NCBI GenBank assembly: GCA_038087015.1
Contig: JASBNA010000038.1
Location: 391,885-455,884 of the forward strand
DNA: 64,000 nucleotides
Reading direction: 5' to 3'
Origin: Cerrena zonata
Lineage: Eukaryota > Basidiomycota > Agaricomycetes > Polyporales > Cerrenaceae
Of this stretch, positions 20,708 to 32,415 are shown one piece after another. The translations under genes were made by a program, and so were the position numbers. The stretch's first letter is position 1. The number at the start of each line of letters is the position of its first letter. Under the pieces are notes generated by a model. It saw only the letters and a list, made by a program, of their open reading frames with translations. It searched no databases and was not told the origin of the DNA.

Positions 20708-23137
20708 ATGTCGATATCAAGCTCGAATTCTCTTGTGGCGCCAACAAACTCACCAGATGCGGTCGCTGTTCTTGTCCTCATCGAATCATCTGGCATGATG
20801 CATAGTCTCTGGAATAACATCAGAACCTATTACCTTCCTTTGTTACTTAACAGTATTCGTCCATCGAGCCGCACAGTGTCGGTATGTTCTCAACTCATTA
20901 ACATACTATCGCCGGAGACTTGGGCTCACATGTTGACTATTAGATGCGCGTCTGCTGGCAGACGACTACGAGTTCACCGCGCTCCGACGCCCCAGGCTCT
21001 GTCGCCCTACCTAATAATAACATTCCTAGTCATAATGAAGTACCTTCCATTCCCTTCGACCCCTCTACAGTCTCTTCCATCTCCGCTGCCTCTATCTACC
21101 ATGCCATTGAGGTATGCGACAGCCTCTTAATGATGAAGCCGAGCTCAACATTTTTACAGACGTTGAGAATGGCTTTTCCGAATTCACGAAGACCTTCACG
21201 GCATCTTATACTTGTTGCCGCTAACACGCCCCTTCAAGACCTTTCTGGAACACAGACAATGCATGACATCGCTCTTACCATATTTCAGGTTCGAGACACT
21301 TTTTCACATTATCTCACAAAATTTTCGCTTATTTCACATTTTTGGGGTGGTGCAGAACAATATGAGATTACATATGGTACTTAGCTCCGGACCACAAGTA
21401 CAACCGCTCCGAGAACTGCACCAGCGCACGGTTAGTTGAGTACACTTTTCCATACAAGTCAGGTCGGAACTGATGAGGACATTGTCAGCTCCACCTCCAA
21501 GAAAGTCCAGCAACCACACCGGGATTCCAGGTAGACACTTCACATTACCAGATCTTACTGTCAGGCGACCCGTCGCCAAGCCCAGGAAGTCAGTAATTAT
21601 TCGTTTCACAATGCTTCGAGGCATAAAGTTAAATGCTAATTAACCTTTCCTTATAGCCCGTTCATTGGTTGCCCCCGTTATTCCAGCACATGGCTCTATG
21701 TCACTTCCTAGTCAATCTCCTCCCCGCCCAGAAGCTGTGCGAACATTATCTGCCCCGTCGGTTGTATCAACGACCTCTTCGCTTGTTGACACTCCGGTGC
21801 AGGAGACGTTGTTAGCCGCAATACCGCGTGTCCCTCGCGGCAAACAAACATCACCTTCATCTTCCGCTGGTTCTTCAGAGCCTCCACGTACTAGTCTAGT
21901 TAACTACCTTCAACAGATGCATGGTTTGTCGAAGAAACGTACATACGGAGCAAAATCATCTAAACGCACTGGTAGCTCGTCTACTAGTCCGGGAACTAGT
22001 TCTAGTGTTGGCGAATCATCTCGCTCGACTGCAAACCGACCGATTCTACCACGACTGGATTTGACCACGTCCAAACAACCACACGGGCGAACACCGTATC
22101 CCAAACCAGCCAGCTCGGACTTGGAGAGATCACCGCCGAAACCAGCAGCGATGTCACCAACTGTCGCTTCCTCGAACACCGCGCCTATGCCTACGTCTTC
22201 TTCCAGCTCGATATCCCAGCCCCAGCGTGGGAACACTCCTCGACGATTTCCCTGGATTCTTCCTACTCCGTTGCCTGAATTGTCATCGGGACAGAACGCA
22301 CATTCTTCAAGCGCTTCTGCAGCATTGAGGAGCTTAGCGGGAATGTCACCGCGGCAACCTGACTTCTCTGCTCGTGGAAGAGGGTCTTCTCATTCACATG
22401 ACGTTCGCATGTCTGCCAGTCCAACGGGATATTCACCTCCCCAACATTCATTGGCCAGAGGCAGACAAGGTGAGCAGCACGAGTCATCGCACACGACGCA
22501 AGATGGCTCATCACCCCCGATGTACGGCACAGGCTCTTCGAGTTCGCCAAGTTCAAACCCCAATTATCCTGCTCAATATGAGCCCGGTTGGGGCCCTTCG
22601 CAAATTCATGAATATGATCGTCATCCTCACGACATTCACGCACAGACTCAATACGGTCCAATGACCCCTATGGAGGATCCTGCTGATCAGCCGTTCATTA
22701 TAACACCAGAATACGAAGCTCGTGCTGATGCTGAGTTTGCGGAAGCTCTTCGCTCAGGAGCTATCGAAGCTCAAATGACATCCGCCACGTTGTCTCCCAC
22801 CATGGAGAGCCAACATCCCCTCGGTTACTCGACCATGGGTACGACAGGGTATTTTCCTAATCTGACTGATCGAGAACAAAACCCCGCATCTACTTCTGCT
22901 CTTCATTCCCCTGCTCCTATGATGAACCCGCCCCAGAATACAGCACCAATGCCCCTTGCACAAGGCTACTATTATGGGGCCCAAGACCCTACGTATGCAA
23001 GCCCGGATGCCCAAGTTAGTACGGAACATGAACAGCAAACACACGCATCATCATCATCATCCGGACCATCATCGCATCGCCGGTACCACGACCATCCTAC
23101 CTATGATTCATCAACTGACCGTTGGTATGGCACATAA
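20708..23137 (+). CDS. MED25-type VWA-domain protein with long Ser/Pro-rich tail
   Basis: Six exons in consistent phase (20708-20881, 20944-21111, 21160-21288, 21356-21430, 21489-21588, 21657-23137) give 708 residues. The first about 200 residues look like the von Willebrand A domain of Mediator subunit 25, which contacts activators: VAVLVLIESSGMMHSLWNN, then RTYYLPLLLNSI, a strand RVCWQTTTSS, a helix SAASIYHAIE, and RHLILVAANTP. The MIDAS-type acidic motif is degenerate (I-E-S-S-G), as is usual for MED25. From about residue 225 on, the chain is Ser/Pro/Thr/Gln-rich and low in hydrophobics, with a His-rich end (HRRYHDHP), most likely disordered. The VWA call rests on pattern, not on a search. 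The last exon alone holds 493 codons. Confidence 0.6.
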
Positions 23138-24174
23138 CGACTTTAATGATTGAGTTTTCTTTAGTCCCTTGGCATACTACGCATACTACGGACTTTGCAT
23201 CGCCATCTCTTCATATACTGAGTACTAAGCAACTATTTGTCCTGCTGGGCTGTTGTGGCTCTGTTGTATTATCTCATATATTGTAACATATCTATACACT
23301 CTAATTATTGGGTTGCGGCCGCCGTTATTTCTGTATCGCTATTGGTCTTGTGTTACTATCATTTGAACACTGTTTCTTAGTACATGTCCATGTAGCATGC
23401 TTCTGTATGTAAATATTAAACATCAATAATCGATCGGAATGTGTGATCTCCTAAGAGGTTCGTTCTATGAATGGGTTTGAGAGGAGCCGAATAGCATCCA
23501 AAGGCCGGAAAATAGCCTCGTTCAGGGGCAGTCTGAAGATGAAACGTCTGATCTTCGTCGTATGAAATATCTAGCCGTTGTGCCCCTCGTGTCGGTGGAG
23601 TCATCGGCCGTTGAATATACAGGGCGAGAACAACAGTGCGACATGGGGCCTGTCAATCGCAAGCTCGATAGAGTCCAGAACGGTGAAAAACATGAATGGA
23701 CGGCATGTTGTTCTCATGATATTTTAGTTCCAAGCTGTGCATTCATCCAGAACAAAATGCACTGCAACGAGTTCGGGTGCGCGCAGACATTTGGAATGCA
23801 TCACACTGCGGCAGTGTATCCTCATTGTGCGATTGCTCACCTGGAAGGACAAATAAATTATTCAACATGAGGTATTCGTAAAGGAAGCCCGTTCGATTAG
23901 GGGTCATCGACCAACGGTAACTAAAACATGTTCCCAGAAGGTAGGGTTAGAATACAGTCCTTTCCGCCGTTCCAAACCCGGGATGAGATCCTAATCTCCG
24001 TGTAAATCGTCCAAGGGGACACCCTAGAGGCCGGTAGAGCCCTCGAGGCGATCAAGGCGAGCATGCACTTAACGCATGTTGTGAATCATCCTGTACACTA
24101 AGCAAGCATAGCGGAGATGAACATGGTCATGGCGCCATCATTATTGCAAGTCCGCGCACCCACTGAATTTCAAG
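23138..24174. other. Intergenic, no gene recognised
   Basis: 1.04 kb between the convergent ends of the MED25-like gene and DPH3. A 102-codon plus-strand frame at 23562-23870 has several Cys and His but no known motif spacing or splice support; I leave it uncalled. Confidence 0.5.
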
Positions 24175-24582
24175 TCATGCAGCTGCGGCTACCGATGCGG
24201 GCTGTGACTGGATAGGCTCGGATATGTGGAGGTTCTCGAGGGCATCTTCGAAGTCCTCGTTCTCGGAGTCCTCTTCTGACTCCTCTTCACTCGCATCTGA
24301 GCCTTCTTCGTCATCTGAAGGCTCGTCTTCATAATCGAGCTGGAATTATCGAATTAAATGAGTGATCATGGTCTTACCATATTTTGAGGATTGACTTACT
24401 GGATCATAAATTACTCTGATTATGAGACTACAGCTTGGACAGGTTGCGATATCCTCATAATTCTTCAGCTGTTTCTTGGAGATCTCGAAACGATCTCCAC
24501 AAGGACAAGGATAGTGATAGACCCGTTTCTCATCATCCCAGGCCATGTCCTCGATTTCGATTTCGTCGTAATAGGCACCCAT
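24175..24582 (-). CDS. DPH3: DPH3/KTI11 CSL zinc-finger protein
   Basis: Small iron/zinc-binding protein that supplies electrons to Dph1-Dph2 in diphthamide synthesis on EF-2 and is also needed for Elongator-dependent wobble-uridine modification. Exons 24582-24400 and 24339-24175 encode about 115 residues. The CSL domain is complete: [12 protein letters not shown], the first metal pair in YPCPCGDRF, and the second in [15 protein letters not shown]. The intron falls right after IYDP. The tail is a long acidic stretch ([20 protein letters not shown]) ending in QPASVAAAA, longer than in yeast. The start [12 protein letters not shown] is the first ATG; the upstream in-frame codon is TTG. It lies divergent to MTO1 with 227 bases between starts. 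Confidence 0.96.
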
Positions 24583-24809
24583 GACTACCGGCAATAGAAG
24601 GAGATGAGAGTTCGGAAGGAAAAATCATTCAGGGTTCCGAAAATTACGGGTACCCAAGTCACGCTTAGTCAGCACAAGATCAGTGTTTGGCAACGGCCTC
24701 AAGGACAAACAATAGTATATATTTGGCAACCCCCTTAGATTTCAACACCGCCAAACAAACATTTGCATGTTTAGCCGCTCTTCCTGACTTACCGTGACAG
24801 ACAGTAACT
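24583..24809. promoter_or_regulatory. Shared divergent promoter of DPH3 and MTO1
   Basis: 227 bases between divergent start codons, with room for little besides two 5' UTRs and shared control sites. No TATA box is plain. A CTTCC-type pyrimidine stretch precedes the MTO1 ATG. Confidence 0.6.
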
Positions 24810-27777
24810 ATGCTCAACGCTACCCGCAGAGGTTTGCCACAGTTTGCGCGTAGGGTTCGTACCTATGCTTCAGAAGCATCAACCTCAACCGCTTATGATG
24901 GTTTGCTCATTTGTCTGCCTTCCCGTGATGCCGTCACATTACTGACGTTGTTCTGCAGTTTGCATCATAGGCGGAGGTCATGCCGGTTGCGAGGCAGCTG
25001 CGGGAGCGGCGAGGACAGGTGCCAGAACACTTCTGCTGACTCAAAAGCTTGATACAATAGGCGAACTTTCGTGTAATCCGTCAATTGGAGGCATTGGTAA
25101 AGGCACCCTTGTGCGTGAAGTGGATGCCTTAGATGGCGTTTGCGGACGTGTTACAGGTCAGAATTTTTGATATTGCTGAGAAACACATCTCACTCTTATC
25201 ATAGACAAGGCTGGTATCCATTTCGTGATGCTGAATCGCTCACGTGGCGCTGCTGGCTGGGTTGGTGTTCGCTCTGAAAACGGTCCCAATATTTGCTAAT
25301 AGTATTTTGTACAGGGGCCTCGGGCACAAATAGACAGAAAGCTCTATAAACGACATATGCAGGAAACCCTGCACAACTATCCAAATTTGGATATTAAAGC
25401 CGCCAGCGTACATGATCTAGTCTTGGATCACACCGCTGACAGCCTGCGGCCCAATACCTGGGGTTCCGTTACTGGTGTCCGTTTAGGTTGGCTCTATGGC
25501 TCTGCAGATCTTTCTCAATGCTAATGGCCTAAACAGAAACCGGCGAGACGATTCGTGCTTCTCAGGTCGTTATTTGTACAGGCACTTTCTTGTCTGGAGA
25601 GATACATATAGGTCAGTGTATAGCATCTTACCTCCTATCTAGAATAAATTTGGCTGATGCTGGCAAAGGTATGAAACGGTTTCCTGCAGGTCGTATGAAT
25701 GAAGCACCATCCATCGGTCTATCGGGATCCCTTCGGACAGCAGGGTTCAAGCTCGGTCGATTGCAAACTGGAACTCCCGCTCGGATCAGTAAAAATAGTA
25801 TCGACTTTTCCAAGCTCGAGATCCAACACGGAGAAGCTGAGCCGATGCCATTCAGTTATATGAACCAGACTGTAGACAATGCGGTAGGATACATCTGATT
25901 CATCATGCAGTACCGCCTTACACCCCTGTAGGGAAACCAAGTATCGTGTTTCAAGACACAGACAACATCCCTAACCCATCAGATCATTAGAGATAACCTG
26001 CAGCATAGTTGCCATATACAGGAGACTAAGAAAGGTGGGTAGCGTCAGAGATGTGATTTATTTAGGATCTGAAGTAGTCTGGTCTAATTCTCAGGTCCGC
26101 GGTACTGTCCGTCATTAGAGGCAAAGGTTATACGTTTCCCTCAGCGCTCATCACATCGTGTTTGGCTTGAGCCAGAGGGTTATGACTCTGGTTGGTCTCA
26201 TGTTTACCGCCAATAATTCATTTTGCTTATTGAAATTCTGAATCCCAGATCTAATATACCCAAATGGACTGTCATGCAGCATGCCTGAAGATATTCAGGT
26301 GTCACTCTATCGTAGCGTTCCCGGACTCGAGAACGCCGAACTGATCAAGCCTGCTTATGGTGTTGAATACGACCATGTGGATGCCAGAGAGCTGGGTCGT
26401 GAGTACCCTAATTCCCTGCTGTATTTGAATATCTTTTTTATTTGCCGAATTAAGCTACTCTGGAAACCAAGCGCATAAAGGTAATCTCATATAGCGGCAC
26501 GATGAAGTCATCATATTAACAGCGGTTTGTCATTTTAGGGTCTCTTCCTCGCAGGTCAAATTAATGGTGCGTCATTGCACCGTCTCTCGCTTCTCAGGCG
26601 TAGCTAAATGTGCTTCTAGGGACAACAGGGTATGAAGAAGCCGCAGCACAAGGCGTGATCGCTGGAATCAACGCTGGCCTTGCTGCACTCCATCGAACAC
26701 CACTGGTTCTTACCCGAGCAGATGGCTACGTCGGTGTGATGATTGACGACCTCATCATTAAGGGTGCCGAAGAACCTTGTGTGTTTGTTCTAATCTTCTT
26801 ATTAAACTATATTCATCCAATGTTAGATCGCATGTTCACAACACGTTCTGAGTACCGATTGACTATTCGCAGTGACAACGCAGATCTCCGTTTAACTGAG
26901 AAAGGTTAGTAGCTGGTTCCTCCGTCGTATAGCAAATTCATTGAATTGACTCTCTTATCAGGCCGCCGGGTTGGGGCTGTCTCCGACGGTCGATGGGCGC
27001 ATTTCTTGTCAACCCGCAATGAACTCGAACGTATCACAGAGCTATTGAAGACAGCTGCTCACAGCCCCCATGTAAGTTAAGCCACACGTTCTGACAAACC
27101 ATTCAATCTCATCGGGGATTACCTTAGGGATGGCGAAAGCTAGGTGTTCCATTTGATATGCGTTCTGATGGGATTCGTAGGAGGTATGACGTATTTTTAG
27201 ATAGCTTAATATTTCACACTCACCTTTCTTTGTGACAGTGCCTTTGAGCTTCTACATCGCGGAGACGTCCATATAGATACGATAAAGCCGCTGATACCAG
27301 AGCTCGTCACAGTAGATTCCAGGAACGTGGAACGTGTGGTCATCGACGGTATGTCACTTACAAACTATATCGGACATAGGCCTTAAAATTTATATTCTAT
27401 CCTGACAGCTCAATATAACGCCCACCTACGTCGACAAGAAGCTGATCTCCGTCTATTCTCGGAAGACGAGAGTCTAATCTTGTGTCCAGATATCAATTAC
27501 GCCACTGTCGAGGGCCTAAGTTCCGAAGTAAGGGAGCGGCTGACTATGGTCAAGCCTACTACAATTGTAAGATCACATCCGACTACACACTTCAGTAATC
27601 ACTGATTGGAAATATTAGGGCGCCGCAAGGAGAATGGAAGGTATGACACCTACTTGCTTGGTATCACTTCTCCGTTATGCAAAACGGACTCACAAGCACA
27701 AACCTGAGTCGGAAATTGACCCTTTATTCACTGTCACCAACCGTGCCGAAACTCCTAGTCCATTACCTAGTAACTGA
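24810..27777 (+). CDS. MTO1: MTO1/GidA, mitochondrial tRNA wobble-uridine carboxymethylaminomethyl enzyme
   Basis: FAD enzyme that, with the GTPase MSS1/GTPBP3, modifies U34 of certain mitochondrial tRNAs. At least fourteen short exons, all in phase. The first exon encodes a basic, Ser/Thr-rich leader ([20 protein letters not shown]) typical of mitochondrial import. The FAD site is [13 protein letters not shown], followed by [97 protein letters not shown], and [20 protein letters not shown]. The C-terminal helical domain that binds tRNA ends in PSPLPSN with the stop at 27775-27777. Several donors are non-consensus (gttggt, gttggc, gtttgc). No frame break was found. Confidence 0.95.
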
Positions 27778-27976
27778 TCACTCCTTCCGACTTCAGCTGA
27801 GTGAATAGAGGAACATTATGCATCACATACTATATATACTATATACACCACATACACTAGTAACTAGTTGTTATCGTATCGTATAGGTCCGAAACATTAG
27901 AGATATTAGACGGGGATAGATTGAAATAAGTCCATCATTCAAACACGGATTCTTGGAATGGAACACAGAAGATGAT

Positions 27977-30900
27977 CTAATGATGACGATTCTTGTCTTT
28001 GACCATCGAAAACATGTCGAGTTCGTGGCGCAGTGCTTGAGAGGTAGTGGCGTAGGCTTCGCGCTGCAAAGCCGTGGGGCGGCCACCACGTTGCAGAAGG
28101 TTAAATTGTCCATTCGATATGTCATCGAGCATGTTTGAGATGTCAATAGTAGGCAGCGCGTAAGGACTTATGTACTTCCCCAGCACGCCGGTAGCTAATA
28201 ACTTCATGAAAGTCTCTACGGGGTTCATGCTCTCCGAGGAGGACAAGATGCCGAAAGTTTGCATCTCGTCAAGCTTCGTCATCAAAAGATGACGCAGTTC
28301 CCTGGATTGTCTATAAGTATTTAGGGGTCATCAGCAAATCATTTACCTAACAGACGAGAAGTCTCACCTCAGGTCGTACAAGAAGCGAAGGCTGTCGACC
28401 AGGAAATGCCGCAATTGCTTCTCATGGCTTTGCTTCATGCCTTCTAGAAGTCCTTTCCATCGATATTCCGGTGAGCAGGAGAGAGCAACAACCAAACATG
28501 CGATGTGGTCTTCTAAGCATATGTCAATCCTCTGCTGATATGTCAAACACAAACGTCCATCACGTCGTCTGAATTATGCGATGAGAAATTTGAATCACTT
28601 GGTGCAATGTGTTGGTAAAATACTTACAGAGGTATCCCAATCAAGGCTCTCCAAACACCCGCGCAGGCATCTTTGCGTAATAGTAGCGTCGATTGCGTCG
28701 AACGGAGAATGAGCCATTGCACGTTTTCATCGTTCGCATAGCGGCGAAGAGTAGCAACGTGCACATCGTCAGCGAGGAACCATTGGAGGAAGGGACTGCG
28801 TAGAATGTACCCTTCGCATCCCTGAGTTCTTAACAATGTGCTGAGTATGAGGATGATTCCGACGTGTATACCCAACCAAGCCCCGTGCCCATCATTGGTA
28901 TACATCTTGTCCATCTGACCGCACCTGGTTAACCACATGCTTTCCAATGTAGCTACCAGACCATCCTTGCAGAGGCTGACGGCTATCAACGGACTGACCA
29001 GACAGAGCTGATGCGTTAACATAACGAATGGATAGGCAGGGTGGATATGGGACTCTGGCTGTAAATGGGTATATTCGCCAGAGAGCTGGGGAAGGGACCT
29101 CAAGTCTATCTGTCTGCAAGTAAACAATTGCAGACCATCCATTACACGACCTAAGAGAGGGCGAATAACGGAGATGTCGACGTATTGAACTAGCTCTAGA
29201 AGAGGAACAATGGTGTCGGGAGGGTCCCATTCGTTCGTTTGCTGACAGGCGTGAATGACATATCCGATGAATAAAGAGAGCGACGAGGAAGGGTTGTTCC
29301 TGGTCCGTCTCTGTTTCAGGTATTCTGAATCGATAAGAATCCTGAGGAAGCCGGTCAAACCATAAGCCTCCACCAATAACTGGTGTTTGTCTGGGATAAG
29401 ATCTTGAAGTAGGTCGCGAAGTCTCGAGTCCAGCATCTCTTGATGGAATGCGTAGTAGTCCGTAAGAGCACTGAGGATGCCTGCGTTGCGACACCTATAA
29501 CACTCGCGTCAAACAGATGTCATCGAGCATAGCGAGAAGGTTTGCTCACCACGCATAGTTTTTATAGGCACCCAAATCGCGCAGAAAACGTATAGCCAGG
29601 TCGTCACTCATACTTCTGACTATGAGACTCAAAAATGAGACATCCTCGCTAGACGTCAGGGAGTGAAATATAAAATTCCATGTACGTGCATTGTTTAGGC
29701 AGTCGGAGGCTACCGCACTCCTGCAATACTGTCAGTTCAAAGCGAAAGACAAGAAGGGAGGATATATTTACTCGTGGAAAGGCATCCCGATGTCACCAGG
29801 AGGTATAGAGGGAGAAAATAGTTCCAACAGCGTCGCGTTATAACTACGATCGAAGTTGGTTGTCCAATCTGTCTCGCGATACAGATGAGCTAGGAATTCA
29901 CAACAGATAGCATAGGCCATCCATCGAACGTGAACATTCGCGCTGACTGCAGTTTGATAATGATTACACGATGCATTTGGAAAACCGAAGATGCAAAAGT
30001 CTTCGACAACTTGAAATGCTTCCCTGTCGAAGAATAATTTGGAGGCGACATCACTGACTGTGACAAGATGCAACGCAAATGAGAGATAAGGCAGTGCACC
30101 ACTAATGTTGTGCCTCATCCGGTCTCTGGAAGTTTGTATCTCATGATTCGATACCATAGAACGCATCATTTTCATGATATAGTCCACGACAGATAGCAAT
30201 TGATCGCTTTTCTCTGTGCGAAGATAGGACACCATGTCTGTGATAATGGTGGTTCGTTTCCCCTCGTCTGCGTAGTTGGCGCAAAGATGTTGGAAAAATG
30301 CAGACAGTGCGAATTCGGGGGTATGATCCTGGTGGACACCAGGAATGAGAAAGGTTGCGAAGTCAGAAGCATTGAAAATGCCTTGAAGAAAGAGGGGGTC
30401 CTTTCGCAGCAGCGAGAGTACTATGGTTTTGATACTTGAGGCTACTACCATAAAACGACGGATATCGTGATGTTTATCCCTAAATTAAATCATTTTTAGA
30501 ATTCTAAATCGTATGGTTGATTGTGCTGTACGTACCATCCAGAAAAACGATATGCTACTAGCTGTCGAAGGAACAATCGTATTTCATGCGGGTACCATTC
30601 AGATAAAGCCTTCGTAAAGTGTTCCACCTGCCCCCTCTTGAGTAAAACACCTATCAAGGACCAGGCATATCGTGTGATTGGCTTGGGATAGGCTTTGATT
30701 CTGTTCTTTGTTTTAGCGACCTGACAGTTCGAGTCGGGGGCAGACACATACCTTTGATATTCAAGGAGGTCCGCAACAATATCAGGGCTAACATCTTCCT
30801 TTGAGCGAAGGTGCTGTCGGATACTGAACAGTTTGAATACAATTATACCCTCGTCAATGCGGCGTAACGCAAATGAGCCAACAGCAAGAATTCCGCGGCC

Positions 30901-31020
30901 AGTAGTAGCCCCCAGACCGTAAACTGTGGTGCCGTCGGAGCTCGTAGTCTCTGAGATGGACAAGGATGCAGCTTCGGAGGCAGCTTGCGCCAGGAGGATC
31001 TCTGAGTGCAATCTCGACAT
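27977..31020 (-). CDS. Large unrecognised helical protein
   Basis: I do not recognise this family. About six exons on the minus strand read in order: MSRLHSEILLAQAASEAASL (start at 31020), a segment ending FRQ-LVAYRFSGW (30540), one from IKTIVLSLLRKDPLFLQ to GDIGMPFHE (30440-29770), one from SRLRDLLQDLIPDKHQLL to WRALIGIPL (29430-28627), one around DICLEDHIACLVVALSC, and the last ending VKDKNRHH at 27977. The total is roughly 1000 residues, almost wholly alpha-helical with regular Leu/Ile spacing, suggesting an armadillo/HEAT-like or other solenoid. No catalytic motif, signal peptide or membrane helix is clear. An open frame continues a little upstream of 31020 from a TTG, so a further 5' exon is possible. 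Confidence 0.7.
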
Positions 31021-31586
31021 CTGCGTGAATGTCACGGTTGAGGGGAAAGCACGGATAACTTCGAGAAAGTTATGCCCCAACCGACATTGTTACGCAAATC
31101 GGGATGTCTGTCAAATCTGACGGTTGAAACACTTAAGGGAAAGGCCAGTTATGCCACGCTGTGCTCGCCGAAGACTTTTTTGCGGCATCGTCCCTAATAC
31201 AACCACCACAACGTAATGGTTCGAGCGCCGAAGGAGGAAGTCTGATTGAAGAAGAGTTGGGGAGTTAGAGAGCCCAGAAAAGCTCCACGCGTGAAAACAT
31301 GGCTAAGAGTAAGGTCCTCAGTATGTCTTTTGTAACAATATCGACAATAACTTACAGTGGTGGCTCATAAACTTGAATGACCTCAGTACTCAATGTCATG
31401 GAAACTTCATCATATCGCAGTCACGGGACCGTGTTTGATGAACCGCGCTCGCTTGCCGGAAGCCGACTCAGATCTCACGATCTCTCTGCTATGTAACTTT
31501 GCTTAGTTGGTACTGGGTACGTGTCTTGTGAACATTTCCCACTTGCCTTTGCTCACCGTACTACCCAGTGCTACCATACCTTCAAC
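31021..31586. promoter_or_regulatory. Divergent intergenic region upstream of the unknown helical protein and the DUF2470 gene
   Basis: 566 bases between divergent start codons. A short frame MAKSKVL at about 31299 resembles the start of ribosomal protein L29 only by chance; the rest does not match. Nothing else is supported. Confidence 0.45.
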
Positions 31587-32415
31587 ATGTCTGACGAGGT
31601 TGCGTCAAAATCCGGTTTCTTGTGCATGTATATGTCGAATCATCCCGACACCCTTGTGTCATATGTTAGATACTGGGGCAAGGTGAATGACAATGTTACT
31701 AGTGCTCAAATGACATCAATCGACACCAAGGTAACTTCCTACTCTCTCTCTCCTTATCCGGAAATAGAGGGCTCAAGAATGAACTATAGGCTATGACCTT
31801 GACTTATACAGTCAAAGGCAGCAGCGACAAGAAGCAGGTCCGAATCGAATTCGACCCACCTCTTGCTGGGTACGAAGAAGTCAAGCCTCGGCTACTGAAC
31901 ATGAAGGTGGATGCAGAGGAAGCTCTGGGAATGGTACTGTTATATTATTGTCAATATACGATATATTCTAAACGGTTTCTATCGTAGCTCCGTGCACCTC
32001 AAATCACCTCCTTCCACTTGCCGTTCAGAATTTGGATTCCAACAGCGATGGTAGCATCCCTTGTATACGTTACATTTGCTCCACTGAGAAGCTCTCCTTC
32101 CTACAATGCTCTTTACTTACTTGCAAACCTCACTCGCGAGACCGTTCCTTCATGGGCCATCCCCACAAGTTGGATATTCATGGTGTCCGTCCATTTCTTG
32201 GAAGCCCTCTATACATTGTATCTTTGCAGGCACTTCACGACACCCTTCTCTGTAGGCGTAAGTATTTGCTTACGTCTTGAAGTGATATCTTGTTTGACGC
32301 TTTCTTCCAGCTTCGATACGTTGCGGCAGCCTTCATTTGGGGTTTCCCGATCATCAAGGACTTACGCAAACGGGCTCAGGATCTGAGGATCGATAGTATT
32401 ATGAAAGGAAAATGA
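31587..32415 (+). CDS. DUF2470-domain integral membrane protein
   Basis: Exons 31587-31730, 31790-31933, 31988-32257 and 32311-32415 give 220 residues, all in phase. The N-terminal 100 residues match the DUF2470 pattern (NHPDTLVSYVRYWGKV, then MTSIDTKAMTLTYTVKG), a fold also found as the C-terminal domain of HugZ-type heme-binding proteins. Two or three hydrophobic segments follow: IPTAMVASLVYVTFAPL, IPTSWIFMVSVHFLEALYTL and LRYVAAAFIWGFPII, then a basic end (DLRKRAQDLRIDSIMKGK). The Lys-rich C-terminus could serve as an ER retention signal. DUF2470 fused to a membrane domain is common in fungi, but its role is not established; heme or flavin chemistry at the ER is inference. Confidence 0.85.

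Noticed and set aside
31299..31400. MAKSK start resembling ribosomal protein L29
   Set aside because: Only five residues match; the following sequence, spliced or not, lacks the NHTxHNQxxKAHRNGI block.
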